64,000 bases of DNA from Myxococcales bacterium (GTDB lineage: Bacteria; Myxococcota_A; Polyangia; Palsa-1104): contig PNAM01000037.1 of the NCBI GenBank assembly GCA_003170275.1, positions 400 through 64,399 on the forward strand, written 5' to 3'. Below the pieces are notes generated by a model. It had not been told where the DNA came from. It did no database searches and saw nothing but the letters and a program-made list of their open reading frames with translations. The position numbers and the translations under genes were made by a program. Each line of letters begins with the position of its first letter. Position 1 is the first letter of the stretch. Positions 1 to 10,566 of the stretch are shown here, piece by piece.

Positions 1-541
1 CGTTGTTGGTGCCGTAGGTGATGTCGCAGCGGTACGAGTGCTGCTTCTCGCGGTCGCTCTGCCCGTGCACGATGGTGCCGATGGTCAGGCCGAGGAACTT
101 GTACACGCGCCCCATCCACTCGGCGTCGCGGGTGGCCAGGTAGTCGTTGACGGTGATGAGGTGGGTGCCGCGCCCTTCGAGCGCGTTCAGGTACAAGGGG
201 CAGGTGGCGACCAGGGTCTTGCCCTCGCCGGTCTTCATCTCGGAGATCGCGCCGCGGTGCAGGACGGCGCCGCCAATCATCTGCACGTCGTAGTGGCGCA
301 GGCCGATCACCCGGCGGCTGGCCTCGCGCACGACGGCGAACGATTCCTCCAACAGATCGTCGAGCGTCGCGCCGTTGTCGAGCTTCTCGCGAAACTCGTT
401 GGTCTTGGCGCGCAGCTGCTCGTCCGACAGCGCCTTGATCTTCGGCTCGAGGTCGTTCATGCGCACCACGCGCGGCCGCAAGCGCTTGATCTCGCGCTCG
501 TGGCTGGTGCCAAACATCTTCTTGATTACGCCACCGATCAT
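1..541 (-). CDS. secA: Preprotein translocase ATPase SecA, N-terminal part (runs off the left edge)
   Basis: SecA is the motor ATPase that pushes unfolded preproteins through SecYEG. The 180 visible codons start at the ATG complementary to 539-541 and show the canonical N-terminus: a basic amphipathic start, the Walker A segment MKTGEGKT at residues 102-109, and the helicase-like VNDYLATRD at 131-139. The rest of the first nucleotide-binding fold, the preprotein cross-linking domain and the C-terminus lie outside the window. The gene is read leftward and nothing overlaps its start. Identity is secure; only completeness is unknown. Confidence 0.97.
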   Translation of the reverse strand, partial: MIGGVIKKMFGTSHEREIKRLRPRVVRMNDLEPKIKALSDEQLRAKTNEFREKLDNGATLDDLLEESFAVVREASRRVIGLRHYDVQMIGGAVLHRGAISEMKTGEGKTLVATCPLYLNALEGRGTHLITVNDYLATRDAEWMGRVYKFLGLTIGTIVHGQSDREKQHSYRCDITYGTNN

Positions 542-567
542 GAGTTCCCCGAGTTAAGCGGAAAAGT

Positions 568-924
568 CTACCGCGCCACGTGCTCAGCGACCACAACCGT
601 ATTAATCCCCCCGCGCACCATGAAATTCCCTTCGACGCGCGCGCGGCGGGGGGCCAGGGCGTTCACCAGGTCGTCGAGGATGCGGTTGGTGACCGCCTCG
701 TGGAACGCGCCCTCGTCGCGGAAGGACCACAGATACAATTTAAGCGACTTCAGCTCGACGCAACGTTGATCCGGCACGTAGCTGATCCGGATGGTCGCGA
801 AATCGGGCTGGCCGGTCAGCGGGCACAGGCAAGTGAACTCCGGGCAATCGAAGCGGATCTCGTAATCCCGCTGGGGCGCGGGGTTGGGAAACGTCTCGAT
901 GCTCTTTGAGGGCTTGGACGGCAT
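568..924 (-). CDS. queF: NADPH-dependent 7-cyano-7-deazaguanine reductase QueF (short, type I)
   Basis: QueF reduces preQ0 to preQ1 in queuosine biosynthesis, a rare nitrile-to-amine reduction. The 118-residue protein has the unimodular T-fold length of the YkvM-like class. It carries the catalytic cysteine in CPLTGQPDF (Cys34), the proton-relay Asp41, the family block [14 protein letters not shown] (Glu57 would contact substrate) and His75 in EGAFHE. It lies 26 bp downstream of secA's start on the same strand and could be co-transcribed with it. The ATG at 924 is the only reasonable start. No other queuosine gene is in view. Confidence 0.96.
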   Translation of the reverse strand: MPSKPSKSIETFPNPAPQRDYEIRFDCPEFTCLCPLTGQPDFATIRISYVPDQRCVELKSLKLYLWSFRDEGAFHEAVTNRILDDLVNALAPRRARVEGNFMVRGGINTVVVAEHVAR

Positions 925-951
925 CGCGTGTGCCTATAGCATAGTCGGGCT

Positions 952-1362
952 TTGCGCGACATCTACGAGGCTGCGGAGCGCCAGTCGGCGACCCTCGCCA
1001 TGTTCATCGAGCACCTGGCGCGACGCCGGGGCTGGAGCGCGCGCACGCTCTCGGGGATGATCATGGGCCCCGAGGTGCAGCCGGGGGTGAATCGCGATGG
1101 CCCGCGCCTGATGATGATCTACGGCGCGAGCGTGCTGTTGCCGTACGGGCGGGCGGCGAGCTTCATTCCCGCGCGCATGCCGCGGGTCGACGGCGAGACC
1201 TGGATGATCGAGGTCAAGCGCTCCGACGGGGTGTCGCGCCCCCAGTGGAACGGCGGGATCGCGGTGCAGAAGCGCAACGGGAGCTACGTGCTGGCGTTCG
1301 GCAGCCAGGTCCTCGACGAGGCGGCGCTGGCGTCCCTGCTCGAGGCCCTCGGCACTCCGTAA
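952..1362 (+). CDS. Conserved-looking protein of unknown function (136 aa)
   Basis: I do not recognise this family. The frame opens with TTG at 952, 27 bp from the divergent queF start, and reads MRDIYEAAERQ; an in-frame ATG at 1000 (MFIEHLARRRGW) is the alternative start. The protein is soluble, mixed alpha/beta, with no signal peptide or membrane segment. A helical N-terminus is followed by a basic patch (about residues 25-32) and a strand-rich middle with the motif TWMIEVKRSDG. Codon use and third-position GC match the neighbours, which supports coding. It converges on the gene ending at 1364 with almost no spacer. Existence is fairly likely; function unknown. Confidence 0.6.
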   Translation: MRDIYEAAERQSATLAMFIEHLARRRGWSARTLSGMIMGPEVQPGVNRDGPRLMMIYGASVLLPYGRAASFIPARMPRVDGETWMIEVKRSDGVSRPQWNGGIAVQKRNGSYVLAFGSQVLDEAALASLLEALGTP

Positions 1363-1363
1363 G

Positions 1364-1795
1364 CTAACCGGGGCGGAACGAGCCGAGGAAGCTCGGCAGA
1401 TCTCGCTTGTCGAACTTGAGCAGCGCGTTGGCGATCGGGCGGTCGCTGGCGTCGGAGATGGTGGCGGGCAGCGTGGTCATGGTGCCCACCAGATCGGTGA
1501 CGCTGACGTCCTTCTGGCCGCGAAAGTGATAGGCCTTGCCGTCGTCGGCGGTGAACTGGAACTCGTACTTGATGATGTGCCCGAACACCGGGTTGATCAG
1601 CAGCTCGCCCGACAGCGGCACGTTCGACGCGAAGCCGTCCATGCGGATGGTGCCGTCGAGCGCGGCCTTGTGATCGCGCAGGTGCTTGAGCCAGCTGCGC
1701 GCGCGCGCGGTGACGGTGAACGAGATGTCGCGCTCGGGCCCGCCGTTGCGGGTGTAGGTGCCTTGCATGGTCTCGGTGAAGTGGAATCCGAACAT
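1364..1795 (-). CDS. Uncharacterised beta-rich protein (FHFTETMxGTY family), downstream of pssA
   Basis: The 143-residue protein begins FHFTETMQGTYT and ends with the block KFDKRDLPSFLGSFRPG. From memory this pattern resembles a small beta-barrel-like domain that also occurs at the N-terminus of some GMC-type oxidoreductases; I could not check this. It has no signal peptide, membrane helix or obvious catalytic triad. Its ATG follows the pssA stop by one base (TGA-C-ATG), so the two are almost certainly co-transcribed and perhaps translationally coupled. A link to lipid metabolism is inferred from that position only. Confidence 0.72.
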   Translation of the reverse strand: MFGFHFTETMQGTYTRNGGPERDISFTVTARARSWLKHLRDHKAALDGTIRMDGFASNVPLSGELLINPVFGHIIKYEFQFTADDGKAYHFRGQKDVSVTDLVGTMTTLPATISDASDRPIANALLKFDKRDLPSFLGSFRPG

Positions 1796-1796
1796 G

Positions 1797-2516
1797 TCAG
1801 GCCACCCGCCCTAGGTCGACGTCTTCGGCGGGACGGCGTCGCAAGTGCCCGTCGCGCGCCAGGGAGACGTAGTTGCCGAGGATCATCACGCAGTTCCAAC
1901 CGTTCCACACGTGCCAGGTGATCGCGCTCGGCCGCACGAGAAAGACCGCGAACGCGGCGATGCCGACCAGCATCATGGGCACCGGCAGGCCTTCGCCCTT
2001 GCGGAACTTGGGCACCTTGAGCGTCGAGACCATGCAGCCGGCGACCCACAGCGTGCCGGCCGCCACCGCCCACACCGGCAGCGCGCCGCGCACCATCACG
2101 AACGACAGGACGTAGCCGGCAGCGACGGGAATCGGGCAACCGAGAAAGGTGCGCTTGCCGATCTCGCTGGTGTCCATGTTGAAGCGCGCCAGCCGCAGCA
2201 CGCCGCACAACAGGTAGGCGAGCGCCACCGCCGCGCCCAACAGGCCGAGCGGGCGCAGCACGGCCAGATAGAGCAGCACCGCCGGCGCGACGCCGAACGA
2301 CACCGCGTCCGACAACGAATCGAGCTCGTGGCCGAACCGCGAGGTGGCGTTGAGCATGCGCGCCAGCCGTCCGTCGAGCGTGTCGCACATCGCGGCCACG
2401 AACAGCAGCACTACGGCGCGGTCGAACTGCCCCTCGGCCGCCGCCAGGATCGCCAGAAACCCCAGCGAGATGTTCGCCAGGGTCACGCCATTCGGGACCA
2501 GGTGTTTCGCACGCAC
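1797..2516 (-). CDS. pssA: CDP-diacylglycerol-serine O-phosphatidyltransferase (PssA)
   Basis: This membrane enzyme would condense CDP-diacylglycerol with serine to phosphatidylserine, the precursor of phosphatidylethanolamine. The 239-residue protein shows the CDP-alcohol phosphatidyltransferase signature in full: Asp48-Gly49-x2-Ala52-Arg53-x8-Gly62-x3-Asp66-x3-Asp70. Several hydrophobic segments follow, including one near 75-100 and others in the C-terminal half, and the N-terminal KHLVPNGVTLANISLG block is typical of PssA. I chose the GTG at 2516 because the conserved region begins right there; the frame stays open further upstream but over the divergent radical SAM gene. A phosphatidylserine decarboxylase is not in view. 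Confidence 0.9.
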   Translation of the reverse strand: MRAKHLVPNGVTLANISLGFLAILAAAEGQFDRAVVLLFVAAMCDTLDGRLARMLNATSRFGHELDSLSDAVSFGVAPAVLLYLAVLRPLGLLGAAVALAYLLCGVLRLARFNMDTSEIGKRTFLGCPIPVAAGYVLSFVMVRGALPVWAVAAGTLWVAGCMVSTLKVPKFRKGEGLPVPMMLVGIAAFAVFLVRPSAITWHVWNGWNCVMILGNYVSLARDGHLRRRPAEDVDLGRVA

Positions 2517-2576
2517 GAGGATCCATGCTACCCATTCAGGGCTGGGTGTAAAGGCTGTAAAGAAGGAGCTGTTTTC

Positions 2577-4640
2577 GTGAAGGTTTCGCTGATCTACCCG
2601 CCGACCTGCGATCCCACCGCACCGTATCTGGCGGTGCCCATGCTGACCGGCTTTTTGCGCGCCAACGGCGTCGAGGTGCTGCCGGTGGACGCCAACGTCG
2701 AGGCGTACGACGCGCTGTTGCGGCCGGCGCCGTTGCGCGCGCTGCGCGAGCGGGCGCTCAAGCGGCTGGCCCGGCTGGAGCGCAAGAGCACGCTCGACCA
2801 CGCGTCGCAGCGCGCCTACCTGCAGCTGTGGCGGGCGCGCGGCGACGCGCAGGCCGCGCCCGAGGGGATCGCCGAAGCGCGCGCGACCTTGAAGGATCCG
2901 GAGGCGTTCTTCGATCCCGAGCGCTACGGCCGCGCGGTCGAGACCATCGAAGCGGCGTTGCGCCTGATCTCGGCGGCGCACGCCCCGCTCGACCTCACGT
3001 TCTCCGGCTATCGCACGCCGTTCGCGCTCACCACGCCCGAGGAGATCGCGCTCGACGCGGCCGAGGGACGCGACCCGTTCCACGACTACGTCACCCACAC
3101 CCTCGCGCCGCGGCTGCGCGCCGAGAAGGTCGACGCGATAGGCCTGTCGGTGTGCTTCCCGGGGCAGCTCCAGCCGGCCTACGCGTTCGCGCTCAAGCTC
3201 AAGCAGCTGTTGCCCGGCGTGCACCTCACCTGCGGCGGGCCGGGCGTGACCCAGCTGCTCATCAAGCTGTCCGGTCAGGACCTCTTGCGCGCGCTGGGGC
3301 CGTTCGACAGCGCGGTGGTGTTCGAGGGCGAGCACACGCTGTTGCGGCTGTGCGAGACGCTCGCGGCGGGCAAGTCGATTCGCGGGCTGCCCAACGTGGT
3401 GCAGCGCGACGCGCTCCTCGGCGCAAAATACGAGCCGGGGCACGGCTCCGAAGATCTGCGGCTGTTGCCGGCGCCCGATTTCGACGGGCTGCCGCTCGAC
3501 CTGTACCTGTCGCCGTGGCTCACGCTGCCTTACGATCCGACGCGCGGCTGCTACTGGGGCAAGTGCACGTTCTGCCACTATGGCCTCGCCGAGGTAGGCA
3601 CCGCCAGCTACCGCGAGCGTCCGGTCGAGCTGGCGCTCGATCACCTGGCCGCGCTGTCGGCCAAGCACGACACGCGCTTCTTCTACCTCTCGCAAGACTC
3701 GGTCGCGCCCAAGACCCTCTTGAAGCTGGCGCACGGCATGGCCGAGCGCGGGATGAACCTGCGCTGGGCGACCGATCTCAAGCCGGAGAACTACCTCACC
3801 CTAGCGCGCGCGCAGGTGCTCAAGGAGGGCGGCGCGGTGGCATGCGCGCTGGGCGTCGAGTCGGCCTCGCCGCGCGTGCTCGAGCTGATTGACAAGGGCG
3901 CGCCGGTCTCGACGGTGCGCGCGACCATCCAGCGCCTGTCGTCGGCGGGGATCGCGGTCGAGGCGATGTGCTTCACCGATTTTCCCACCGAGACCTACGC
4001 CGAGGCGATGTCCACCCTGCGCTTCATCGAGGAGCTCAAGCGCGAGATCGCGCTGTACATCGTCGGCGAGTTCGACCTGACCGAGGGCGCGCTGGTGGCG
4101 CAGGCGCCCGAGAAGTTCGGCGTGCGCGAGACCTTCCACCTCGACGGGGATCTCTTGCAGACCGGGCTCTTCTACGAAGAGGCCAAGCCTTCGAAGCGTG
4201 GCGCCGAGCCGGCGCGGCTGGATGCGGCGCTCGATCGGCTGGGCGCGGGCTGGCTCTTGCGTCGCTATCCGTGGGCCGGCTCGCTGTCGACCGCGCACTC
4301 GGTGTACTGGTACGAAAAGTTCGGGCCGGGCGTGTTTCGCGATCTGGCGCAGCTGCGCATCGGGCTCGAGCCGTACGGCGCGCGCACCGGCGAGGCCAAG
4401 GCCACCTTCGATCTGGCCCAGGTCGCCGCGTCCGACGCGCGCGAGCTGAAGATCTGGCACCACCTGGTGCGCGAGCGCCGCCACGTGTCGCGCGCCGCCT
4501 ATCAGGCGCTCGCCGACGAGACCGCCCCGCTCAGGCCGCGCCCGCGCCGGTACACGTTTCGTGCAGGCGTGCCGCCCGTCGCCGGGCACGGACCGGCCAA
4601 GGGCCGTCGCCCGCGCAACTCGTCCAACGCCGCCGGCTAG
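2577..4640 (+). CDS. Radical SAM protein with B12-binding-like N-terminal domain
   Basis: The 687-residue protein starts at GTG 2577, preceded by AGAAGGAG at 2561-2568. An N-terminal Rossmann-like region (KVSLIYPPTCDP, then LPVDANVEAY) and a middle block (LTCGGPGVTQL, VVFEGEHTLL) match the layout of cobalamin-binding radical SAM proteins, although the histidine motif that binds cobalt is not evident. The [4Fe-4S] site is RGCYWGKCTFC, with Cys325, Cys330 and Cys333. That is a CX4CX2C spacing rather than the classic CX3CX2C. Downstream blocks (ALGVESASPRVLELIDKG, MCFTDFPTETYAEA) fit the TIM barrel. The substrate is unknown and no peptide precursor, methyltransferase or biosynthetic partner adjoins it. 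Its last four bases overlap the convergent hydrolase gene. Confidence 0.88.
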   Translation: MKVSLIYPPTCDPTAPYLAVPMLTGFLRANGVEVLPVDANVEAYDALLRPAPLRALRERALKRLARLERKSTLDHASQRAYLQLWRARGDAQAAPEGIAEARATLKDPEAFFDPERYGRAVETIEAALRLISAAHAPLDLTFSGYRTPFALTTPEEIALDAAEGRDPFHDYVTHTLAPRLRAEKVDAIGLSVCFPGQLQPAYAFALKLKQLLPGVHLTCGGPGVTQLLIKLSGQDLLRALGPFDSAVVFEGEHTLLRLCETLAAGKSIRGLPNVVQRDALLGAKYEPGHGSEDLRLLPAPDFDGLPLDLYLSPWLTLPYDPTRGCYWGKCTFCHYGLAEVGTASYRERPVELALDHLAALSAKHDTRFFYLSQDSVAPKTLLKLAHGMAERGMNLRWATDLKPENYLTLARAQVLKEGGAVACALGVESASPRVLELIDKGAPVSTVRATIQRLSSAGIAVEAMCFTDFPTETYAEAMSTLRFIEELKREIALYIVGEFDLTEGALVAQAPEKFGVRETFHLDGDLLQTGLFYEEAKPSKRGAEPARLDAALDRLGAGWLLRRYPWAGSLSTAHSVYWYEKFGPGVFRDLAQLRIGLEPYGARTGEAKATFDLAQVAASDARELKIWHHLVRERRHVSRAAYQALADETAPLRPRPRRYTFRAGVPPVAGHGPAKGRRPRNSSNAAG

Positions 4641-5470
4641 GGCAGCTCCGAGAGAAACCGCTCGACGGCTTTTTCGAACGCGGCGGGCGTCTCCAGGTGT
4701 GGCGCATGACCGGCCAAGAAGGTCTCCAGCGTGGCCGACGGGAAGCTGCGGATCGCGGGCAGGTTGCGGGTGAGCTGCACGAAGCGATCGCGCATGGCCC
4801 AGGCGAACAGCACCGGGCAATGGATGTTGGGCGCGAGCGCGCGTAGATCGGACTCGGGCGCGGCGAAGCTCTCCCACGCCTGCTGCAAGACCGGCGCGAT
4901 CTCGGCGGCGGAGGCGACGATGCGCGCGCGCTGGCGCTCGGCGAAGCCCCCCGACAGCACCAACTTGTAGTACTGCGCGAAGGCGAACGGGAACCAGCCG
5001 GCGCCACGGCTGCCGCCCGCGAACAGCCGCACCATCGCGGCGATCGCCCAACCCGACAGCCGGTCGCGCGGATCGAGCCCGGCCGGGTTCGCCAGCACCA
5101 GCCCGCGGACGTGATGCGGCTGATCGAACGCGTAGCGGATCGCGGCGCCGCCGCCGATCGAGTTGCCGATCAGCACCGCGCGCTCGACGCGGATCGCGAT
5201 CAGGAACAGCCGCAACAGCTCAGCGTAGCGCGCGACGCTCGCCGGGGCGCGATCGGGGCCCGACTGCCCCTGGCCCGGCCAGTCGAGCGCGATCACGCGA
5301 AAGCGATCGCGCAGCCGCAGCCGCAGCTCGGCGTAGTCGCGCGCGCCGTGGCCGATCGCGTGCAAGCACACCACCGCGGGGCCGTAGCCCTCGTCGTTGT
5401 AGGCGAGCCGCACGCCGCCGACGTCGACCTCGTTGAACGGCGGCGCCGCGCCGACCTCACCTCGCAACAT
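4637..5470 (-). CDS. Alpha/beta-fold hydrolase
   Basis: The 277-residue protein is a standard single-domain alpha/beta hydrolase. It has an oxyanion-hole segment HAIGHG at 37-42, the GNSIGG nucleophile elbow with Ser104, an aspartate in WAMRDRFVQL near residue 224, and the catalytic histidine in GHAPHLETP near 258. A lid region rich in Arg and Ala lies between the nucleophile and the acid. There is no signal sequence, so it is probably cytoplasmic. Substrate cannot be told; esterase, epoxide or dienelactone-type hydrolase are all possible. It starts only 8 bp from the divergent RHH gene, so the two share a promoter region. Confidence 0.9.
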   Translation of the reverse strand: MLRGEVGAAPPFNEVDVGGVRLAYNDEGYGPAVVCLHAIGHGARDYAELRLRLRDRFRVIALDWPGQGQSGPDRAPASVARYAELLRLFLIAIRVERAVLIGNSIGGGAAIRYAFDQPHHVRGLVLANPAGLDPRDRLSGWAIAAMVRLFAGGSRGAGWFPFAFAQYYKLVLSGGFAERQRARIVASAAEIAPVLQQAWESFAAPESDLRALAPNIHCPVLFAWAMRDRFVQLTRNLPAIRSFPSATLETFLAGHAPHLETPAAFEKAVERFLSELP

Positions 5471-5478
5471 TCGCGATC

Positions 5479-6042
5479 ATGATACGCTGCGCGGCCGTGC
5501 CACCCACGAGAAAACCGCTCGTCGTGCAGGTGCCCGCCACCGTCGCCGACGAGATCAACGATGCCGCGCGGCGCACCCAGCGCTCGGTCGCGTTCATTGT
5601 CAGACGCGCGCTGGCGGCCGCGCCCGCGGCGCAGCTGGTTCCCACCGGCGATCGCGCGCCGTTCCCGATCGTCACCGACGAGGACGATCCGGCAGACACG
5701 CTGCCCAAGATCAAGGCGGCCGCCGGCTCCCGCTCGCTCGACGACGCGGTCGCCGCCGCCTGGACCGCCACACGCGCGCGCTTCCAGGCGTGGATCGCGC
5801 GCGAAGAAGACGCCGGCGCCGCGGAGCAGGCCGACGATCTGGACACCGGCCTGCGCGAGGCGGCGTCCCCGTCGACCGCGGTCGGTCGACTGGTCGAGCT
5901 CTCGTGTTCGGATTATCCGAAGGTGCGCGCGTTGGTGGCCTGTCATCCGGCCGCGCCTGCGCAGGTGCTCGAGACGCTCTCCGGCGATCGCGAGCCCTAC
6001 GTCCGCGACGCGGTGGAAAACCGCCGGCTCAAGGGCAGTTAG
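5479..6042 (+). CDS. Ribbon-helix-helix protein fused to C-terminal LRV/HEAT-like repeats
   Basis: Residues about 12-46 (PLVVQVPATVADEINDAA, then QRSVAFIVRRAL) look like a ribbon-helix-helix DNA-binding domain: a short beta strand, then two helices. After a charged linker, residues about 132-183 carry the variant leucine-rich (LRV) pattern: VRALVACHPAAPAQVLETL followed by a repeat start YVRDAVENR. RHH proteins are usually antitoxins or small dimeric repressors, and LRV repeats are protein-binding solenoids, so the fusion suggests a regulator with a partner. I see no adjacent toxin gene. ATG 5479 lies 8 bp from the divergent hydrolase start and lacks a clear ribosome site; GTG 5497 is an alternative start. 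The stop overlaps the next convergent gene by 4 bp. Confidence 0.75.
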   Translation: MIRCAAVPPTRKPLVVQVPATVADEINDAARRTQRSVAFIVRRALAAAPAAQLVPTGDRAPFPIVTDEDDPADTLPKIKAAAGSRSLDDAVAAAWTATRARFQAWIAREEDAGAAEQADDLDTGLREAASPSTAVGRLVELSCSDYPKVRALVACHPAAPAQVLETLSGDREPYVRDAVENRRLKGS

Positions 6043-6590
6043 CCGGCGAGCGCTGCTTCGAGCTTCTGGGCGAGGTGGGCGTCGATGTCCTCGATGAGGT
6101 AATAGATGTCGTTGCCGGTGCCGACCACGTTGGACGCGGGCGGCGCGAACTGGTCCTCCGCGTAGCGGCGCAGGTGCGCCTCGCTCAGCGCAGCCCAGTT
6201 CTTGTTCACGCGCTCGGTCAGGCTGAGCACCGTCTTGCCGGCGCGATCGGTCAGCGTGAACCGGTAGACGGCCGCCAGCGACGTACGCTCATCGTCGCGC
6301 GTCGGAGACGCGAAGTACTTCACGTCGAGCAGCTCGAAGCGGGCGTTCCAACCGTCGCGCGCGGTGCGGCCGAGCTCGCGGTCGAGTGTCGGGGTGAGGA
6401 TCCCCTCGACCGCGCTCTTGAGCCGCCACGAGCAGCTCTCGGCGCGCCCGGGCACCACCGGGAAGCAGTTGTAGCCTTCGGGGATCTGGGAGAGATCGAG
6501 TGTGTAGACCGGGGGCGGAGTGCTTCGCATCTGGGTCTGTGACGTCGCGCAACCACCGAAAATCAAGGCCAGAACCACCAGTCGTCTCAT
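6039..6590 (-). CDS. Putative lipoprotein of unknown function (183 aa)
   Basis: The N-terminus MRRLVVLALIFGGC is a type II signal peptide with the lipobox cysteine at residue 14. The mature part has no repeats and two more cysteines (in YNCFPVVPG and ESCSWRL) that could pair. It contains a segment with alternating hydrophobics (AAVYRFTLTDRAGKTVLSL), a likely beta sheet. It follows clpA by 26 bp on the same strand and may be the last gene of that operon, although no functional link is obvious. I do not recognise the family. The lipoprotein call is solid, the role unknown. Confidence 0.8.
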   Translation of the reverse strand: MRRLVVLALIFGGCATSQTQMRSTPPPVYTLDLSQIPEGYNCFPVVPGRAESCSWRLKSAVEGILTPTLDRELGRTARDGWNARFELLDVKYFASPTRDDERTSLAAVYRFTLTDRAGKTVLSLTERVNKNWAALSEAHLRRYAEDQFAPPASNVVGTGNDIYYLIEDIDAHLAQKLEAALAG

Positions 6591-6616
6591 GGAGCGTAGA
6601 CGCTGGCGGCGGACGT

Positions 6617-8884
<2,268 letters not shown>

Positions 8885-8885
8885 C

Positions 8886-9221
8886 TTATTCTTCGCTCTC
8901 GTCTGGTTCCATCGTGCACAGCAGCGGGAACTCGGCCTTCTCGGCCAGCTCCGCAACCTGCGCGATCTTGGTTTCCGCGATCTCGTACGTGTACACGCCC
9001 GCCACACCGAGGCCGCGCGTGTGGATGTGCAGCATGATGCCCTGCGCGTCCGACTCGGTATGATGGAACACGTGCATCAGCAGCGCCACGACGAACTCCA
9101 TGGTCGTGAAGTCGTCGTTGTGCAGCAGCACCTTGTAGAGCCGCGGCTTCTGCAGCTTCTTCTCGGTGAGCTGCTCGGTGGCGACGCCGCCGTCCTCCTC
9201 CAATTTCTTCTTCGTCGCCAT
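8886..9221 (-). CDS. clpS: ATP-dependent Clp protease adaptor ClpS
   Basis: ClpS delivers N-degron substrates to ClpA. The 111-residue protein has a flexible charged N-terminal tail (about 1-28) that would enter the ClpA pore. The conserved core follows: LYKVLLHNDDFTTMEFVV, with the Asn-Asp-Asp that line the N-degron pocket, then MHVFHHTE and GVAGVYTYEIAETKI. Its start overlaps the stop of the upstream acyltransferase gene by one base (TGATG) and its stop sits one base before clpA. That makes the order acyltransferase-clpS-clpA in one leftward operon. Confidence 0.97.
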   Translation of the reverse strand: MATKKKLEEDGGVATEQLTEKKLQKPRLYKVLLHNDDFTTMEFVVALLMHVFHHTESDAQGIMLHIHTRGLGVAGVYTYEIAETKIAQVAELAEKAEFPLLCTMEPDESEE

Positions 9222-10453
9222 CAGCCATCCTGTTGTACCACTGGTTTCCGCTTGAGGATCGGCGAGGCCGCGCGCCAGCGATCGAGAGCAGCCGCCCGCT
9301 CGATCGCCTCCGCCGCAACGAACGCGCGGATCGGCTTCTCCAGGCGCGCGTCGAGGAACAGGTGGTTCGACCAGGTCTCGGCCGGCTGAAAGCCGCGCGC
9401 GATCTTGTGCTCACCACCAGCGCCGCCTTCGAACATGCCGACGCCGCGGCGGATGCACTCGTCTATCGAATGATACAGACACACATTGAAATGTAAGAAT
9501 GGATGCTCCTCGAAGCACCCCCAGTAGCGACCATAAAGATGCGAAGGCGTGCCGACGTTGAACGCGCCGGCGATCAGCTTGCCGTCGCGGGTCGCGGCCA
9601 CCACCTCGAGCGACTCGGGCATGCGCGCAAAGACACGATCGTAGAACGCGCCGTTGAGCCAGCGGCGGCCCCACATCAGCTTGTCGACCGTGGAGCGGTG
9701 CAGATCGTAGGCGGCGCGTCCCCAACGGTGACGATCGGCAGCCAGCTCCTCGCCTCGGATGGTGCGGATGAGGATGCCCTGCTCGCCCGGCGCCGCGCGC
9801 TCACGTTTCGCCTGGTTGCGCTTCTTCGACGAGAAACAGGCGAGGAACGCCTCCGGATCGGCGTACCCCTCGTTGCGCCAGTGGTACTGAAACGCGACCC
9901 GGCGCGCGAGTCCGGCCGCCTCCAGCTCGAGCGCCTCGCCGGCGGTGGGAAACAGCACGTGCACCGAGCTGGCGCGCAGCTCCACGGCCAGCTCGCGCGC
10001 CCCCGCCATCAGCGCCCGCACGCAGGTCGCGCGGTCCTCGCCGGGCGCGATCAGCAGGCGCCGCCCGGTGACCGGCGTGAACGGCACGGTCACCGCGAGC
10101 TTGGGATAGTAGGCGATCCCGGCGCGCAGAGCCGCGTCCGCCCAGGCCCAATCGCGCGAGAAATCGCCGTCCGAGCCCTCCTTCAGATAGGTGGGCGCGG
10201 CCGCGATCAGCCGATCTCCGCGCCACAACGCGAGATGGCACGGTTGCCAGCCGTTTTCCGCCGACGCGCAGCCCGACGCCTCGAGCGCCTCGAGCCAGGC
10301 CCAGCGGACGAACGGCGTGGCCTCGGCATCGAGCAGGGCATCCCACTTGGACTCGGGGATGGAATCGATCGCATGGTGAACCTTCATCTCCATCTGGCGG
10401 GGGTAGCGTAATCCCGAAGCCGTCCTTTCGCACTCTTCGGCGCCGGAGGCCAT
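9221..10453 (-). CDS. FemAB-like / GNAT-fold acyltransferase (peptidogalycan biosynthesis-like, DUF482 type)
   Basis: The 410-residue protein has the DUF482 layout of two GNAT-like lobes: an N-terminal lobe with TPFVRWAWLEALEASGCA and a PVTGRRLL block, and a C-terminal lobe with VVAATRDGKLIAGAFNVG, LYGRYWGCFEEHPFLHFN and the family-typical GGAGGEHKIARGFQP. The lysine/arginine-rich SSKKRNQAKRERA lies mid-protein. These proteins resemble FemAB aminoacyl transferases, but their acceptor is unknown. I chose ATG 10453 because AAGGAGG (complement of 10459-10465) precedes it with five bases of spacing; an ORF start further out at 10474 lacks this. It is translationally coupled to clpS, so the operon may tie it to N-terminal residue modification, as with leucyl/phenylalanyl transferases, but that is speculation. 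Confidence 0.85.
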   Translation of the reverse strand: MASGAEECERTASGLRYPRQMEMKVHHAIDSIPESKWDALLDAEATPFVRWAWLEALEASGCASAENGWQPCHLALWRGDRLIAAAPTYLKEGSDGDFSRDWAWADAALRAGIAYYPKLAVTVPFTPVTGRRLLIAPGEDRATCVRALMAGARELAVELRASSVHVLFPTAGEALELEAAGLARRVAFQYHWRNEGYADPEAFLACFSSKKRNQAKRERAAPGEQGILIRTIRGEELAADRHRWGRAAYDLHRSTVDKLMWGRRWLNGAFYDRVFARMPESLEVVAATRDGKLIAGAFNVGTPSHLYGRYWGCFEEHPFLHFNVCLYHSIDECIRRGVGMFEGGAGGEHKIARGFQPAETWSNHLFLDARLEKPIRAFVAAEAIERAAALDRWRAASPILKRKPVVQQDG

Positions 10454-10516
10454 GGCCGCCTCCTTGCACTCCAAGCGAGCAACCTATGTTTCACCCGCAC
10501 CCAAAGCCCCTCAACC

Positions 10517-10554
10517 TGTCAGGATCTGGTGATCCCGGTGACGAAAACCTGACA
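10517..10554. promoter_or_regulatory. Imperfectly spaced inverted repeat in the divergent intergenic region
   Basis: TGTCAGG at 10517-10523 is matched by its exact reverse complement CCTGACA at 10548-10554, with 24 bp between. The pair lies 12-50 bp upstream of the -35-like hexamer of the promoter called next. It could be an operator for the glycan operon or for the divergent acyltransferase-clpS-clpA operon. Seven-base arms can occur by chance, so this is tentative. Confidence 0.3.
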
Positions 10555-10566
10555 TGTCGGGGATTG

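Noticed and set aside
38-769. Rightward 243-codon open frame opposite secA and queF
   Set aside because: It is the mirror frame of two certain genes; its translation is low-complexity (Gly/Ala/Val/Leu/Arg) without any motif.
1797-3734. 645-codon leftward frame joining pssA with a region over the radical SAM gene
   Set aside because: Only the last 239 codons are PssA; the rest is antisense to a clear radical SAM gene that has its own ribosome site and start at 2577.
2577-4640. Radical SAM gene as part of a RiPP cluster
   Set aside because: No short precursor gene, transporter or peptidase of RiPP type lies within several kb on either side.
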